64,000 nucleotides of DNA from Stieleria mannarensis (GCF_014154935.1 NZ_JACEHH010000033.1:1-64000); one strand, 5' to 3'; counted from the first letter of the stretch, positions 7,772 to 19,052 are shown. The notes: generated from the sequence alone by a model not told the origin. Program-made: numbers and translations.

Positions 7772-9199
7772 ATGGAACAAACCAACGATCGATCGTCGGC
7801 CGGTATCCACCCTGGCGGAATCCACTCCGGCCCAGACAGCCACACCGATCGACGGGGCGATCTGGCGGTCGATGATCGACCGTCTGTGAATACGGCCCCT
7901 CTGGCGCACGCCGACGTCGCGGTGGGCGACACCGCAGCGGCAGGCGACTCGATGACCGACAGTGCCGCCGATTTGAACAGGGCCGCCGATTTGAACAGGG
8001 CCGCCGATTTGAACAGGGCCGCCGAATCGCAACGTTCCGAATCGCCGGCCGCTCGGGGAGTGGTCCGGAGGGTCGCCGGCGGAATCACTTGGTTGGTCGG
8101 CGGCGTGTTCTCCCTGGCCGCATTGATCGTCTGTTTGGCCGTGTTGGCGGCGATCCCGATTTTGCAACTGATCACGTTCGGCTATTTGCTGGATGTCGCC
8201 GGGCGACTGGCGCGAGGGGCAACGCTGCGCGAGTCGCTGCCGCATTTGCGTGCCGCGGGCAAGATCGGCATCGTGGTGGTGGCCGTCGTGATCGGTTCTT
8301 TACCGGTGCAGTTGTTGGCTCACTGGGAAAGCGTCGCCTCGCTGATCACGCCGGGGTCGGATCAGGCGTCGTTGCTGCGCACCGCTGCGATCTTTGCCGC
8401 TTGTTTGGGAGTGTTTTATCTGCTCTGGGCGCTGGCCCGCGGTGGACGCTTGGTGCATTTTTTGTGGCCCCAGCCCAAACGCATGTTGCGCCAGGCTTGG
8501 CGACCGAGCACGTACCGCCAGTTGCCGGACGCGCTTTGGGAATTCACCCGGTCGTTGGAACTGGGGCGTTTCTTTTGGCTCGGATTGCGTGGGGCGTTGG
8601 GCACGCTGGTGTGGTTGATCCCGGCGATGATCATCATCGCCGCCAATCGCAACGGCGAGACGGGATTGGCGGGGTTGGTCGGCGGGGTGGCATTGATCGC
8701 GCTGGGCGTTGTGCTGTTGTACCTGCCGATGTTGCAGGCCCAGTTTGCCGCACAGAATCGGCTGGCAGCCCTGTTTGACGTCCGCCGCGTCCGTCGGCGG
8801 TTTTGTTACGCGCCGTGGGCTTGGTTGTCGGCGATGGTGCTGGGATTGGTCGTCTTGCCGATTCCGTTGTACTTGCTAAAGATCGAAGCGACGCCGCGTG
8901 AGGTGGTTTGGTTGCCGACGTTGATGTTTGTGGCCTTCATTTTGCCGGCTCGTGTGGCCGAAGGGCTGGCGCTGCGGCGGGCCAATCGAATCGCCGGTCA
9001 GTATGGGGACGGGGCAGTGAAACCGTCGGGGGCTTGGAGTTTGGTTTCACGCTGGTCGGCACGTCTGTTGATGCCGGCCGTCGTGGCCACCTATCTGTTG
9101 TTTGTGACGCTGTCGCAGTACACCAGCTGGGACGGGTTGCAGACCTGGGTGCAGCAGCACGCGGTGTTGATTCCGATTCCGTTTTTGGGTGGTGTGTAG
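7772..9199 (+). CDS. Polytopic membrane protein, unknown function (DUF4013-like organisation)
   Basis: About 475 residues from ATG at 7772; the frame is open 120 bases further upstream, but that stretch is unlike protein. The first 95 residues are polar and low in complexity, including a four-fold AADLNR repeat encoded by an exact 18-bp tandem repeat. Seven or eight hydrophobic segments follow, beginning near residue 100 (WLVGGVFSLAALIVCLAVLAA) and ending near the C-terminus (FVTLSQYTSW). The layout recalls planctomycete integral membrane proteins with a DUF4013-like fold, but I see no diagnostic motif. It lies 81 bases upstream of the CtpA-like protease and may share its transcript. Confidence 0.7.
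   Translation: MEQTNDRSSAGIHPGGIHSGPDSHTDRRGDLAVDDRPSVNTAPLAHADVAVGDTAAAGDSMTDSAADLNRAADLNRAADLNRAAESQRSESPAARGVVRRVAGGITWLVGGVFSLAALIVCLAVLAAIPILQLITFGYLLDVAGRLARGATLRESLPHLRAAGKIGIVVVAVVIGSLPVQLLAHWESVASLITPGSDQASLLRTAAIFAACLGVFYLLWALARGGRLVHFLWPQPKRMLRQAWRPSTYRQLPDALWEFTRSLELGRFFWLGLRGALGTLVWLIPAMIIIAANRNGETGLAGLVGGVALIALGVVLLYLPMLQAQFAAQNRLAALFDVRRVRRRFCYAPWAWLSAMVLGLVVLPIPLYLLKIEATPREVVWLPTLMFVAFILPARVAEGLALRRANRIAGQYGDGAVKPSGAWSLVSRWSARLLMPAVVATYLLFVTLSQYTSWDGLQTWVQQHAVLIPIPFLGGV
7964..8017 (+). repeat. 18-bp in-frame tandem repeat, three copies plus a partial
   Basis: GCCGCCGATTTGAACAGG is repeated exactly at 7964, 7982 and 8000, with a degenerate fourth start at 8018. It encodes AADLNR repeats in the cytoplasmic N-terminal tail of the membrane protein, before the first membrane segment. 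Exact copies suggest recent slippage. Confidence 0.9.
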
Positions 9200-9280
9200 A
9201 GACGCCGGCGGGGTGCTGGCGTATGCTTTGCCAGGGCACTCGGCTCGATTCTTCCCCCCGTTACAAATTCGTCTCAGCGT

Positions 9281-10786
9281 ATGCCAGCACGCAACTTCAA
9301 TCTGATTCTGTTTGCGGTGGTCGTCAGCATTCTGTGTCATTTCACCTATCGCAATGCCCGGACGGCCAGCATCTTGGGTGAAGCGATCGAGTTGATCGAG
9401 CAGAATTACGTCGATCCGGTGGACCGCCAACAACTGCTGCAGGCCGCGATGGACGGGGTGGTCAGCCAGCTGGACGAACACAGCGGCTACTTTGCGGTCG
9501 AAGCGTATCGTTCTTTTCAGGACAACATGCACCAGGAATTTGCCGGCATCGGGATCTATGTGGCTCAGCCGCAACCCGGCCAGCCGGTCCGGGTGGTCAC
9601 GCCGCTGGTCAATTCGCCGGCATTGCGAGCCGGGGTCTTGCCCAATGATTTGATCATCAAGGTCGACGGGGTGGACGTCTCGACGATGTTGCTGGCCGAT
9701 GTCAGCGAGCGATTGAAAGGGCCGCCGGGCACCACGGTTTCGTTGACGGTGCGCCGGGGCGATCAGACGCACTCGATGACGGTCCAGCGTGCGACGATCG
9801 AATTGGAATCGGTCGTCGGCGACCATCGCGATGCGTCCAACCGATGGGTGTACCGATTGAAAAACGAGCCTTCGGTGGCCTATGTCCGGCTGAAAAGCTT
9901 TGGCGAAAAAACGGTGCGTGAATTGGAACAGGTACTGGTCGAATTGGACAACGATTTCGACGCCTTGGTGATGGATTTACGCGGCAACGGCGGCGGGTTG
10001 CTGTACGCCGCCCGCGACGTCAGCGACATGTTTTTGAACCAAGGGCTGATCGTGTCCACGCGGATTCGCGGCGGCGAGATCGAAGATTCGTATTCCGCCA
10101 CCCCAGGGACTCTGGTCGATCCGTCCAAACCGATCGCCGTCTTGATCGATGCCAACTCCGCCAGCGCCAGTGAAATCGTCGCCGCCTGCTTGCAAGACAA
10201 CGCGCGGGCACTGATCGTCGGGACACGCAGCTATGGCAAAGGAACGGTGCAAGAGATCATGCCGCTTCAGTATGGCCGCAGCGCCTTGCGGTTGACCGTC
10301 GCGCGGTACTTTCGCCCCAACAACAAGAACATCCATCGAACCGCCGATGCGACCGAGGAGGATGATTGGGGCGTGACGCCGGATCCGGGTTTTGTGATCC
10401 CGATGGAACCCGACGCGATCGCAAAACTGGACGCCCGCTGGCGAGAGGCGTCGTTCCCGATGTTGGTCGGGATCGAGCCGCCCGATGCCGCGCCCCCCGG
10501 CGACTCGCCGTCCAACCTCGATTCGCCGGTGTTGGATGCGACTCGGCGCGAGATTTTGAAACTGGAGGCCGAACTCAACGCGCTGCAGTCTAAGATTCAA
10601 CAGTCGGTTCTGTCCGAGCAGGCCCAGGCGAATCTTGCCCGCGGACCCGAGGCCCTTGCCGATGACCCGCCGCTGCGTGCGGCCGTTGGAAAACTGTTGG
10701 ATCTGTCCGGAGGGGCGGTCAACGACGAGCGCGGAGACGATGCGGCGGACGCGGAGCCTGAGGCCGCGGTCAGCGAAGCGGCTTGA
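9281..10786 (+). CDS. Carboxy-terminal processing protease, S41 family (CtpA-like)
   Basis: A 501-residue exported serine protease that trims C-termini of envelope proteins. An N-terminal hydrophobic segment (residues 6-20) acts as signal or anchor. A PDZ domain follows at about 90-170 (IGIYVAQ, ALRAGVLPNDLIIKVDG). The catalytic core holds MDLRGNGGG, the nucleophile Ser295 in ANSASASEIV and the general base Lys320 in TRSYGKGTVQE, 25 residues apart as the family requires. The C-terminal 90 residues are a predicted helical, acidic extension. ATG at 9281 gives the signal sequence directly. It follows a membrane protein gene and precedes a secreted TPR protein, all on the plus strand. Confidence 0.93.
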   Translation: MPARNFNLILFAVVVSILCHFTYRNARTASILGEAIELIEQNYVDPVDRQQLLQAAMDGVVSQLDEHSGYFAVEAYRSFQDNMHQEFAGIGIYVAQPQPGQPVRVVTPLVNSPALRAGVLPNDLIIKVDGVDVSTMLLADVSERLKGPPGTTVSLTVRRGDQTHSMTVQRATIELESVVGDHRDASNRWVYRLKNEPSVAYVRLKSFGEKTVRELEQVLVELDNDFDALVMDLRGNGGGLLYAARDVSDMFLNQGLIVSTRIRGGEIEDSYSATPGTLVDPSKPIAVLIDANSASASEIVAACLQDNARALIVGTRSYGKGTVQEIMPLQYGRSALRLTVARYFRPNNKNIHRTADATEEDDWGVTPDPGFVIPMEPDAIAKLDARWREASFPMLVGIEPPDAAPPGDSPSNLDSPVLDATRREILKLEAELNALQSKIQQSVLSEQAQANLARGPEALADDPPLRAAVGKLLDLSGGAVNDERGDDAADAEPEAAVSEAA

Positions 10787-10885
10787 AGGTTTCGCACGTG
10801 GCGATTTGAATCCTGCACGATTCTGGCAGCCAACAAACGCCAGAGAGGGCCTGCACGTGCGAAACTCTTGGCGACCGCCGCTACC
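10787..10885. repeat. Palindromic intergenic repeat (family J, copy 1)
   Basis: TTTCGCACGTG is mirrored by CACGTGCGAAA, followed by CTCTTGGCGACCGCCGCTACC. A related element at 23581-23662 carries GTAGCGGAAGCCGCCAAGGC and GAAACTCTTGGCGAGTTCCG. It starts at the stop codon of the CtpA-like gene. Confidence 0.5.
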
Positions 10886-10927
10886 ACCCTCCCCTCGCTA
10901 CGCTCGACCCTCCCTTTCAGGGAGGGT
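10886..10927. repeat. Dispersed ACCCTCCC hairpin repeat (family B, copy 1)
   Basis: ACCCTCCCCTCGCTACGCTC is followed by GACCCTCCCTTTCAGGGAGGGT, whose ACCCTCCCT and AGGGAGGGT arms form a tight hairpin followed by TTTTG. Copies lie at 33365, 43319 and 51033, with a decayed one near 41716. With family J it fills most of the gap before the TPR gene. The hairpin plus T-run could terminate ctpA transcription. Confidence 0.75.
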
Positions 10928-11158
10928 TTTGTGCTCACACGGGGCTGTCCCCGACAGTGCTTAACCGGTCCATCGACGGTGCAAATTCTTCTCCGCCGGT
11001 GCAAATCCGTTTGCCCGAGCCACTTGGCACAAGTATCCTGAGGGTCTGTTTCCAATGGCCGAGTTCTCTTGTCGGCCGCCACGCAAACCTAACGGCACGG
11101 TTGCTGTCGTCTTTTTGCACGCAATCAATCGCTCGAATTGGCAGAGGACCCGAAAGTG

Positions 11159-11986
11159 ATGATCCGACGTTCTTCTTTTCTCGCACCGCTGGCCGCACTC
11201 GCGCTTGTCGGGGCAATGCTCGGCTCACACCAGGCCAGTGCGCAAAATGAATCGCTGCTGGCTGAAATCTACGGCCGGGGGGTGCACGCGTATTATGCAG
11301 GCCAGTACACCGAGGCGTACGACTATCTGACCCAGGCCATCGGCGGCGGGACGCGTGATCCGCGGGCCTATTATTTCCGCGGCATCGTCGCCCACCAACA
11401 AGGGCGGACGGCTGAGGCGGAAGCGGATTGGCAGGCCGGTGCGGAAATGGAGGCCCGCGCAGGTGGCGGAGCCGGTGTCGGTCGCTCGCTGTCACGATTC
11501 CAAGGGTCGGCCCGTTTGAAACTGGAGCAAATTCGGCAGCGGGCGCGGATCGATGCGATGATGAACGCGGCGGCCCGTTCGGACGCACGGATGCAGGAAC
11601 TGGGCGCCCAGCCCGGCGCGGCGACAGCACCCAAGTCGGCGCCGGCACCGCTGACGACGTCTCCACCGCCGGCCCCCGCGGCGGCAGCCGCCGATGACCC
11701 GTTCGCCGACGACGGGCCCGCCCTTGCCGGCGGCCAACCCAAGGTCGAAAGCAACAATGCCCTGGAAGGCTTGGACGACAATCCGTTCGCCGATGATGAA
11801 CCCGCCGGAGCTGCCGCAGCCGCTGATGCCGGGATGCCCGCCGCGGCGGACAATTCCAATCCGTTCGGTGAACCCGCTGCGCCAGCCGGCGGCGATCCCT
11901 TCGGTGGTGACGCGGGAGCGGATCCGTTCGGGGCACCTGCCGGTGGCGGTGAAGATCCCTTTGGCGGCGACCCGTTCGGAAACTGA
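11159..11986 (+). CDS. Secreted TPR-like protein with DPF-rich tail
   Basis: About 275 residues from ATG at 11159; GTG at 11156 is adjacent and an AGAGGA sequence lies just upstream. Residues 1-29 are a clear signal peptide (RRSSFLAPLAALALVGAML, cleavage after ASAQ). Residues 35-90 form one or two tetratricopeptide-like helix pairs (GRGVHAYYAGQYTEAYDYLTQAI, then the DPRAYYFRGIVAHQQGRTAEA region). The C-terminal half is low complexity, rich in Ala, Pro and Gly, with repeated Asp-Pro-Phe or Asn-Pro-Phe motifs (DDPFADD, DNPFADD, SNPFGE, GDPFGG). Such tails usually serve as flexible binding segments. I cannot assign a function. Confidence 0.78.
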   Translation: MIRRSSFLAPLAALALVGAMLGSHQASAQNESLLAEIYGRGVHAYYAGQYTEAYDYLTQAIGGGTRDPRAYYFRGIVAHQQGRTAEAEADWQAGAEMEARAGGGAGVGRSLSRFQGSARLKLEQIRQRARIDAMMNAAARSDARMQELGAQPGAATAPKSAPAPLTTSPPPAPAAAAADDPFADDGPALAGGQPKVESNNALEGLDDNPFADDEPAGAAAAADAGMPAAADNSNPFGEPAAPAGGDPFGGDAGADPFGAPAGGGEDPFGGDPFGN

Positions 11987-12081
11987 CGGACGCTAGAGGA
12001 CTCCTCGCGTCGTCCACTACTACTTATCCGAAGATCAACACGAAGCGTCGCACCTCTTCATTTGCCGAAGGCGGAACGGCG

Positions 12082-12121
12082 GAGTCGGGTGATCCGGCAC
12101 CGGAACCAGATCACCCGACTC
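12082..12121. terminator. Perfect 13-bp inverted repeat after the TPR gene
   Basis: GAGTCGGGTGATC pairs exactly with GATCACCCGACTC across a 14-base loop. It lies 96 bases beyond the TPR gene stop. There is no T-tract on either side, so a terminator role is possible but not proven. Confidence 0.4.
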
Positions 12122-12622
12122 ATCAGCCATCCGTCAAGTTCTGCCCAGCGAGGTGTCTCGGCAGCACTCTCTGAAGCCCGAGACGTAATTCCCCGTTACG
12201 TCTCAAGCAACCATCCTTAGTAGCTCGTGCATCCCTGCTTCCTCCCTGCCAGAGGAGATTGCATGCCATGTGCCAATCGCCGGCCGGCGGGGATGCCAAG
12301 AATCGATTTGGGCCGTAGCGGTGCCGCAGATGTGTTGGTGGGGATTTAGCGGCGTTTGGATTTCCGTTGTTTGAAGCCGCAGTGTGATTCGGCGATGCAG
12401 GCCGGTGGCGTCGCCTGTCTAGGAATTCATCACGGTGCCTGCGTTCTGGGCAGGGTGCGTGAAACGAGGCATCCGGAGATCCCAGTGGCATTCGGCCGGG
12501 CGATAATAGGACCAATAGGACAAAGAAGACCGATGGGACCGCATACAAAATCGGTCCCCTACGTCGTATTCGTCCTGTTTTCCCCGGTGCAGGACGGTGT
12601 CGAAGTGGCCGTTGACTGTCGA

Positions 12623-12687
12623 TGCAGGCCCGCAAACGCTGGCGAGAGGGCACGTGGCGCCCCTCGCTGACGCGTCGGGCTGGCATC
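12623..12687. repeat. Dispersed MPARRVSEG-type repeat (family H)
   Basis: On the minus strand the sequence reads ATGCCAGCCCGACGCGTCAG, then CGAGGGGCGCCACGTGCCCT and an inner CAGCGTTTGCGGGCCTGC. I recall this element recurring in planctomycete genomes, where it creates spurious short reading frames starting MPARRVSEG. It is single-copy in this window, so the assignment rests on memory. Confidence 0.45.
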
Positions 12688-12733
12688 GCGTTGCAGCGAG
12701 TTCCGTTTCCAGAGGGCGTTTCGCAGGGGGCGC

Positions 12734-12934
12734 TTACAGGGCGTCTTCGTTGCGGCCCATCAGATTGACGTTGGTGGTCGGGACGATGCGGGTGACGTTG
12801 ACCTTGGTCCGCCGTAATTCTTCGATTTCCGCGGCCATTTCGGCGATCAGGTTCGCAATTTCGGTTCCGGCGGCTTCGCCGATGTTGTTCATCAGTGCTT
12901 TGCGAGAATTAAACGTCAGGCCGGTACGATTCAT
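12734..12934 (-). CDS. Small protein of unknown function downstream of glmS
   Basis: A 66-residue protein starting MNRTGLTFNSRKAL, with a predicted amphipathic helix in the middle (EIANLIAEMAAEIEELRR) and a C-terminal basic/polar stretch. The ATG at 12934 has GAGAGA about four bases upstream. ATG at 12946 is an alternative adding MRET, and a longer frame to 13048 looks non-coding. It has no membrane segment or cysteine. It lies about 180 bases downstream of glmS on the same strand and may be cotranscribed. The regular helical pattern and good start support a real gene; the function is unknown. Confidence 0.6.
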   Translation of the reverse strand: MNRTGLTFNSRKALMNNIGEAAGTEIANLIAEMAAEIEELRRTKVNVTRIVPTTNVNLMGRNEDAL

Positions 12935-13115
12935 CGTCTCTCTCATCCGATAAAGAAAAGGTTTCCTAGTCGTGGAACGCTCGCCGGGACGACGTGGCCC
13001 CCGTCCTTGCCCCTGGTTTGCGGCGATCATCCCATGGTCGTTGAACAATAATCAAGAGCGTAATTTCGCCAGCGAATTCCGCAAGGAAAGAACCGCATCT
13101 TTGGGTGGAATGTAC

Positions 13116-14972
<1,857 letters not shown>

Positions 14973-15170
14973 CGCAATTCAATCTGTTTTGAAGGTCTGT
15001 TGGTGAACCCCAGCCGGCCGCGGGCGTCCCGATCGGACGGGCGCCGTGGGGGGACAACGTAGTTGTCCGGGTCGGCACGAACAAACCTAGCTCAAAACAT
15101 TGACGCTGCCGATCCCAGAATTTCCTCCGGAACTGCCAGCGGTAGCGATTGTGACTGAAATCGGACGCGA

Positions 15171-15827
15171 TCAGGCGGCGCGTTTGCTGAGCGTCAGCCC
15201 GGTGAGCGTCTCGCTCCAGCGGCCGTTTTCTTGGGCGAACACGATCGTGCTCGGCTTGCACAGCCGCGTGAGGGCGTTTTGTTGGGCCGGTGTGGGCGGT
15301 TGGTCAGCCGACCAGAGCACCAAATCCACTTGGCCGTAGGTTCGCACGACGCGATCCAGCCCGGCGTCGATCGTCATCGGCACCAAGTGTGCTTTGGCGG
15401 GGAATTCACGCAGCTGTTTGTGGAAATCCCGCAGGGAAAGCGCGTTGCCGCCCATTTCGAATTCATCGATCGCGATGTAGTGAATCGGGGTGGAATGTCC
15501 CTTGTGCGTCAGCGAATGCAGCATCGCCAACGACCGCTGTCCGTCACCGACGCAGACTTCCAAGACGGACTGAACCGACAGCGATTCGATTCGCCGAAAC
15601 AGTTTTTTGTCATCACGGGTAGCCGTGCCGGAATTGTTACGGGGCGTCCGTGCTGGGGGCGCGACTGCAACCGGCGTTGCCGTCGGCGCAGCCGGAGCGG
15701 CAGCGGATCGGGGCTCGGCGCTGGTCGGGGACGCCGCCCGGGGGCTGGCGCCCGTCTCTGGAGTGGAGCTGACTGTTGCAGTGGCCGACTTGCCACGAAT
15801 CGAATTCCAGAGCTTTCGCAGTGGCAT
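15171..15827 (-). CDS. Methyltransferase-like protein, function unknown
   Basis: About 218 residues from ATG at 15827, with a GAGGG Shine-Dalgarno just upstream; a longer open frame to 16067 lacks protein character. Residues 1-85 are a basic start (MPLRKLWNSIRGK) and an Ala/Pro/Thr-rich linker. From residue 95 the fold looks Rossmann-like: VQSVLEVCVGDGQRSLAML resembles methyltransferase motif I, followed by IHYIAIDEFEM (acidic end of strand 2) and VDLVLWSADQPP (strand 4). The SAM-binding glycine pattern is imperfect (VGDGQ), so activity is uncertain. It sits between glmS and the Hsp70 operon on the same strand, with no clear functional link. Confidence 0.65.
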   Translation of the reverse strand: MPLRKLWNSIRGKSATATVSSTPETGASPRAASPTSAEPRSAAAPAAPTATPVAVAPPARTPRNNSGTATRDDKKLFRRIESLSVQSVLEVCVGDGQRSLAMLHSLTHKGHSTPIHYIAIDEFEMGGNALSLRDFHKQLREFPAKAHLVPMTIDAGLDRVVRTYGQVDLVLWSADQPPTPAQQNALTRLCKPSTIVFAQENGRWSETLTGLTLSKRAA

Positions 15828-16120
15828 CACACCCTCGCCGATTTTGAGCGCCAAACGAAACAAACACGTCACAGCCAGTTGAATCGGCGGCCATTGGCCG
15901 CTCAATCGAAGGAAATTGTCGGGTTTTGGGTTGATGTCGGTTTGGCAAACTGTGCGGGTTGACGATGCGTCGAAGTGTCGCCGTGTTCTCCGAACTCGGC
16001 GCGGGGAGCGAAAAAGCAATGCGTTGCCTCGCGCCGACCTCGGAGAGGACGGCGACTGTCCAGCCAATCGCCTGTCCGGCCAATCGCCTGTCCGGCCAAT
16101 CGGAAGCTGCGGGAGACGAC

Positions 16121-18970
16121 TTAACGTCCCAGCCGGATGCCCAGGGGCAGGGAGTCGCCGAAGACCGCGGTCTGTTCATCGCGATCGAGTGTTCCGCCTT
16201 CGCGAATCAGACTGACGAAGTGGTCGTCGGCGTCCCTCGAATTCAAGTAGTCGACGGCTCGCTGCCGGATTGATTCGTTGATGTCACGGTAGCGATCGCC
16301 TGTCTTTCGCCCCAGTTGGACGATCGTCAGCGGGACGTCGGATTCGGGCGGATCGATGGCAATCAACGACTCGATCCAGGACTCGGCCTTGTCGACCGGG
16401 ACGGTGGTGTTCAGCGGGCCGTAGGCCGGTTGGCGACCGCCCAGCCGGCCCAGCGCCCACAGCAACGCGGGCCGCAGGCGGACGTTTTTCTTGCGCCCGA
16501 ATTCCTTGAGCGCGATGTCGCCCAGTTCGATCTTTTGTCGCACGTCCAGCCGTTCCAAGGACGCCACCAACCGCCAGAACTCGTTGGCTTCGTGGGGTTC
16601 AATCCGCCTGGACTTGCTGCGCAGGGTGGCCAACATCGGCGCGGCGAGTTGTTGTTGTTGGCCGGCGGTCAATCCGCCGGCGATCCGCCGCCACATGATC
16701 ATCGATTCGGTACGTGACTGAGACGCGGGGAACGCCAGTCGTCCGTGCAGCAACCGCCACATCTGCTGGACGCGCCAGTCGTCGACGGCCACGCCGTACC
16801 CGGGCCGCAGACAAAAACCGGCCAGGTTCAACCAACGCGCTTCATGGGCGGGCGTCTTGCGGCGTCCGGTTTCGTGGTCGGCCATGAATTGCCACAGTTC
16901 GCGAATCAACGTGGGCGGCCAATCGTTGCGGCCCGATTCGGTGATCGATTCCAAGCGTTTGACGATTTGATTCGGTTTGACGTCGGCGTCGTCGCCAAAG
17001 GTGGACTGGATCGCGTCGGCGCAGGCTTCCACGGTGTCGCTGTCGACGACGCCGCCCATCTCGCCGCTCCCGGTGTGGGCGTCTCGGTCGGTTTCCAGCG
17101 TGCTGCGAATATCGAATTCCAGCTTCCATCGTTTGCCGTGTTCGGCGTCGACACAGTACATGCCGACCGTTCCGATCTCACTGAGTTCGGATTCGATGCA
17201 CACGTTCAACTCCGTTTCTTCGCGACGGCGGCCGCGTACCAAGGCGGTGCAAATCGGCGGCAACGCAGACATCTCGTTGGAATCAATCGAAACCAACTGC
17301 CCGACGCGGTCGGCCAGTCGCGTGCTGCTGACCCACAGCGGGAACTGCACCGGCGCCCCGACCTGCAGGTGCAGCGGATGGTCATCGGCGCGAAACTTTT
17401 GGCCGGCTTCGGCGTCCCCGGGAATCAAACACAACGCGGTGGGTGGATCGTTTTGGACCTGCATGTAATACGAACGGCCCAGGTTGGCCGCGATCCGCAC
17501 TCCCTGGCCGCGGCGGACCATTGCGTAATACGCCGCACCGCGGGCAACGGCCAAGTCCAACCGTGGCGACGCCAGCACCTGCGGTTGCCAGGACTCTCCG
17601 GGTTTTTCGAACCAATCACGAAGCGAGTCGACGATCCGCTGGCGGATGGCCGGTGCGGCCAACACGCCGCCGTTGAACAGCACCAGATCGGGCCGATCGG
17701 CCGATTCGGTATCCTGTTGGTCGATGCCGCTGCGGCGATGTTCGCTCAGGAATTCTGCCAGGTGACGCGTGACGGCGGGGTCGGCGGCGTAGGGCAATCC
17801 GAATTCTTGAAACCCACTTTGCTGGCGGGACGGGCGATCGGTAAGTTCAACGCGGGGAAAGAATCCGTCCAGCAACGTGGCATCGATTTCGTCGGCGGTC
17901 AGTTCGACCTGGATCGCGCCGGAGAGCAGCTTGGCCCCTTCGGCGGCGACATTCAGTGTGAACGAGTCACCGCGTCCGGGGTCCAACATGGACTCTTTGA
18001 CCGAACGCGCGGCTTGGACCATCCGGTCCCACTGGCTGGCCGACGGTGGCGCGTGACCAGAGTCGGCATTGAGTTTCGCTTCGGCCAACTTGGCGACCGC
18101 CAAGTCCATGTTGTCACCGCCCAGGATCAAGTGGCGACCGACGGCGACGCGGTGAAATTGAACTTGATCGTTAGCCGCACCGGCCGGTCGGACGCGAATC
18201 AAGGTCAGGTCGGTCGTTCCGCCGCCGATGTCACAGACCAGGATCAGTTGTCCGGGGCGAACCAGATCGGTCCAGTCGTCGCGGTGTCCATCGATCCAAG
18301 CATAGAACGCGGCCTGGGGTTCTTCGATCAGGTAGACGCGTTTCAGCCCGGCTTGTTTGGCAGCTTTGATCGTCAATTCACGAGCGACTTCGTCAAAGGA
18401 GGCCGGCAACGTGATCACGACGTCTTGCTCCTTGAGCGGGTGATCGGGGAAGGCGTCGTCCCAGGCCCCGCGCAGGTGATCCAGGTACTTGGCCGACGCG
18501 GCGACCGGCGACATCCGCGGGACATCGGCATCACCGTGCCAGGGTAAGAAGTCGGCGGTGCGATCGACGCCGTCGTGTGACAGCCAACTTTTGGCGGAAT
18601 TGATGCGGCGTCCCGGATGACGCGCACCGGCATCGCGAGCCAACACGCCGACACAGGACGACCGGCCGTCGCTGTCGCTTTGCCAAGCCAGCCCACCGCC
18701 CTGAACAGTACCCTGAGCAGTACCCTGAGCAGTACCCTGTCCGCCGACTTCGTTGGACGTCAATTCGTAATGAAACGAAGGCAGTGTTTCGCGCCTTTCG
18801 ATCTGCCCCAGGTCGACCCACTGCGGGATCCGGAACGTCGCGACCTGCCACTCGGGCTGGGACGTGTCGACGTAACACATGGCGCAATTGGTCGTTCCCA
18901 GATCGATTCCGACGACATAGCGGGGTGGAGATTGCGATGTGTCGGCGGACGACTCATGTTGCTCTGACAA
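16121..18970 (-). CDS. Hsp70-family ATPase with long C-terminal extension (DUF3731-like)
   Basis: 949 residues. The N-terminal actin-like ATPase domain has phosphate-1 GIDLGTTNCAM, phosphate-2 CDIGGGTTDLT and an adenosine-motif equivalent LFNGGVLAAPAI. KSWLSHDG and EEPQAAFYAW are shared with the neighbouring Hsp70. The region after about residue 640 is long, helical and unlike the DnaK lid; I associate it with DUF3731. The start is TTG at 18970, since no in-frame ATG precedes GIDLGTTN, and GGAG sits about six bases upstream. The linker near residue 80 holds a GTAQ repeat from a 12-bp DNA repeat. It follows the other Hsp70 gene by 82 bp. No J-protein or GrpE is nearby, so partners are unknown. 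Confidence 0.9.
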   Translation of the reverse strand: MSEQHESSADTSQSPPRYVVGIDLGTTNCAMCYVDTSQPEWQVATFRIPQWVDLGQIERRETLPSFHYELTSNEVGGQGTAQGTAQGTVQGGGLAWQSDSDGRSSCVGVLARDAGARHPGRRINSAKSWLSHDGVDRTADFLPWHGDADVPRMSPVAASAKYLDHLRGAWDDAFPDHPLKEQDVVITLPASFDEVARELTIKAAKQAGLKRVYLIEEPQAAFYAWIDGHRDDWTDLVRPGQLILVCDIGGGTTDLTLIRVRPAGAANDQVQFHRVAVGRHLILGGDNMDLAVAKLAEAKLNADSGHAPPSASQWDRMVQAARSVKESMLDPGRGDSFTLNVAAEGAKLLSGAIQVELTADEIDATLLDGFFPRVELTDRPSRQQSGFQEFGLPYAADPAVTRHLAEFLSEHRRSGIDQQDTESADRPDLVLFNGGVLAAPAIRQRIVDSLRDWFEKPGESWQPQVLASPRLDLAVARGAAYYAMVRRGQGVRIAANLGRSYYMQVQNDPPTALCLIPGDAEAGQKFRADDHPLHLQVGAPVQFPLWVSSTRLADRVGQLVSIDSNEMSALPPICTALVRGRRREETELNVCIESELSEIGTVGMYCVDAEHGKRWKLEFDIRSTLETDRDAHTGSGEMGGVVDSDTVEACADAIQSTFGDDADVKPNQIVKRLESITESGRNDWPPTLIRELWQFMADHETGRRKTPAHEARWLNLAGFCLRPGYGVAVDDWRVQQMWRLLHGRLAFPASQSRTESMIMWRRIAGGLTAGQQQQLAAPMLATLRSKSRRIEPHEANEFWRLVASLERLDVRQKIELGDIALKEFGRKKNVRLRPALLWALGRLGGRQPAYGPLNTTVPVDKAESWIESLIAIDPPESDVPLTIVQLGRKTGDRYRDINESIRQRAVDYLNSRDADDHFVSLIREGGTLDRDEQTAVFGDSLPLGIRLGR
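18700..18739. repeat. 12-bp in-frame tandem repeat in the Hsp70 gene
   Basis: Three near-identical units of CCTGAGCAGTAC (first copy CCTGAACAGTAC). On the coding strand they encode a Gly-Thr-(Ala/Val)-Gln repeat in a surface linker of the ATPase domain, where the second Hsp70 protein has none. Confidence 0.8.
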
Positions 18971-19052
18971 AACCGGCTCCGTATGGCGAAGGGCGGTAAT
19001 AAAAATACGTTTCGGTCTGTGAAACCGAGAGGAGAGCTCAGCGAAACGAAAC

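Larger units (their letters stand above)
11987..12733. other. Gene-poor intergenic region with repeats
   Basis: No gene is supported. The region contains a perfect 13-bp stem-loop at 12082, a stretch with GGACCAATAGGACAAAGAAG-like microrepeats near 12508-12540, and the dispersed repeat at 12623-12687. An open frame on the minus strand (12123-12686) begins MPARRVSEG, which is the translation of that repeat, and has no protein-like features. Confidence 0.5.

Noticed and set aside
12123-12686. A 187-codon minus-strand open frame starting MPARRVSEG
   Set aside because: The start is the translation of a dispersed repeat; the rest is Arg/Pro/His-rich with no hydrophobic core or motif, and it crosses microrepeats.
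14973-15170. Possible glmS ribozyme in the glmS leader
   Set aside because: No conserved ribozyme core was recognisable in the 200-base leader.
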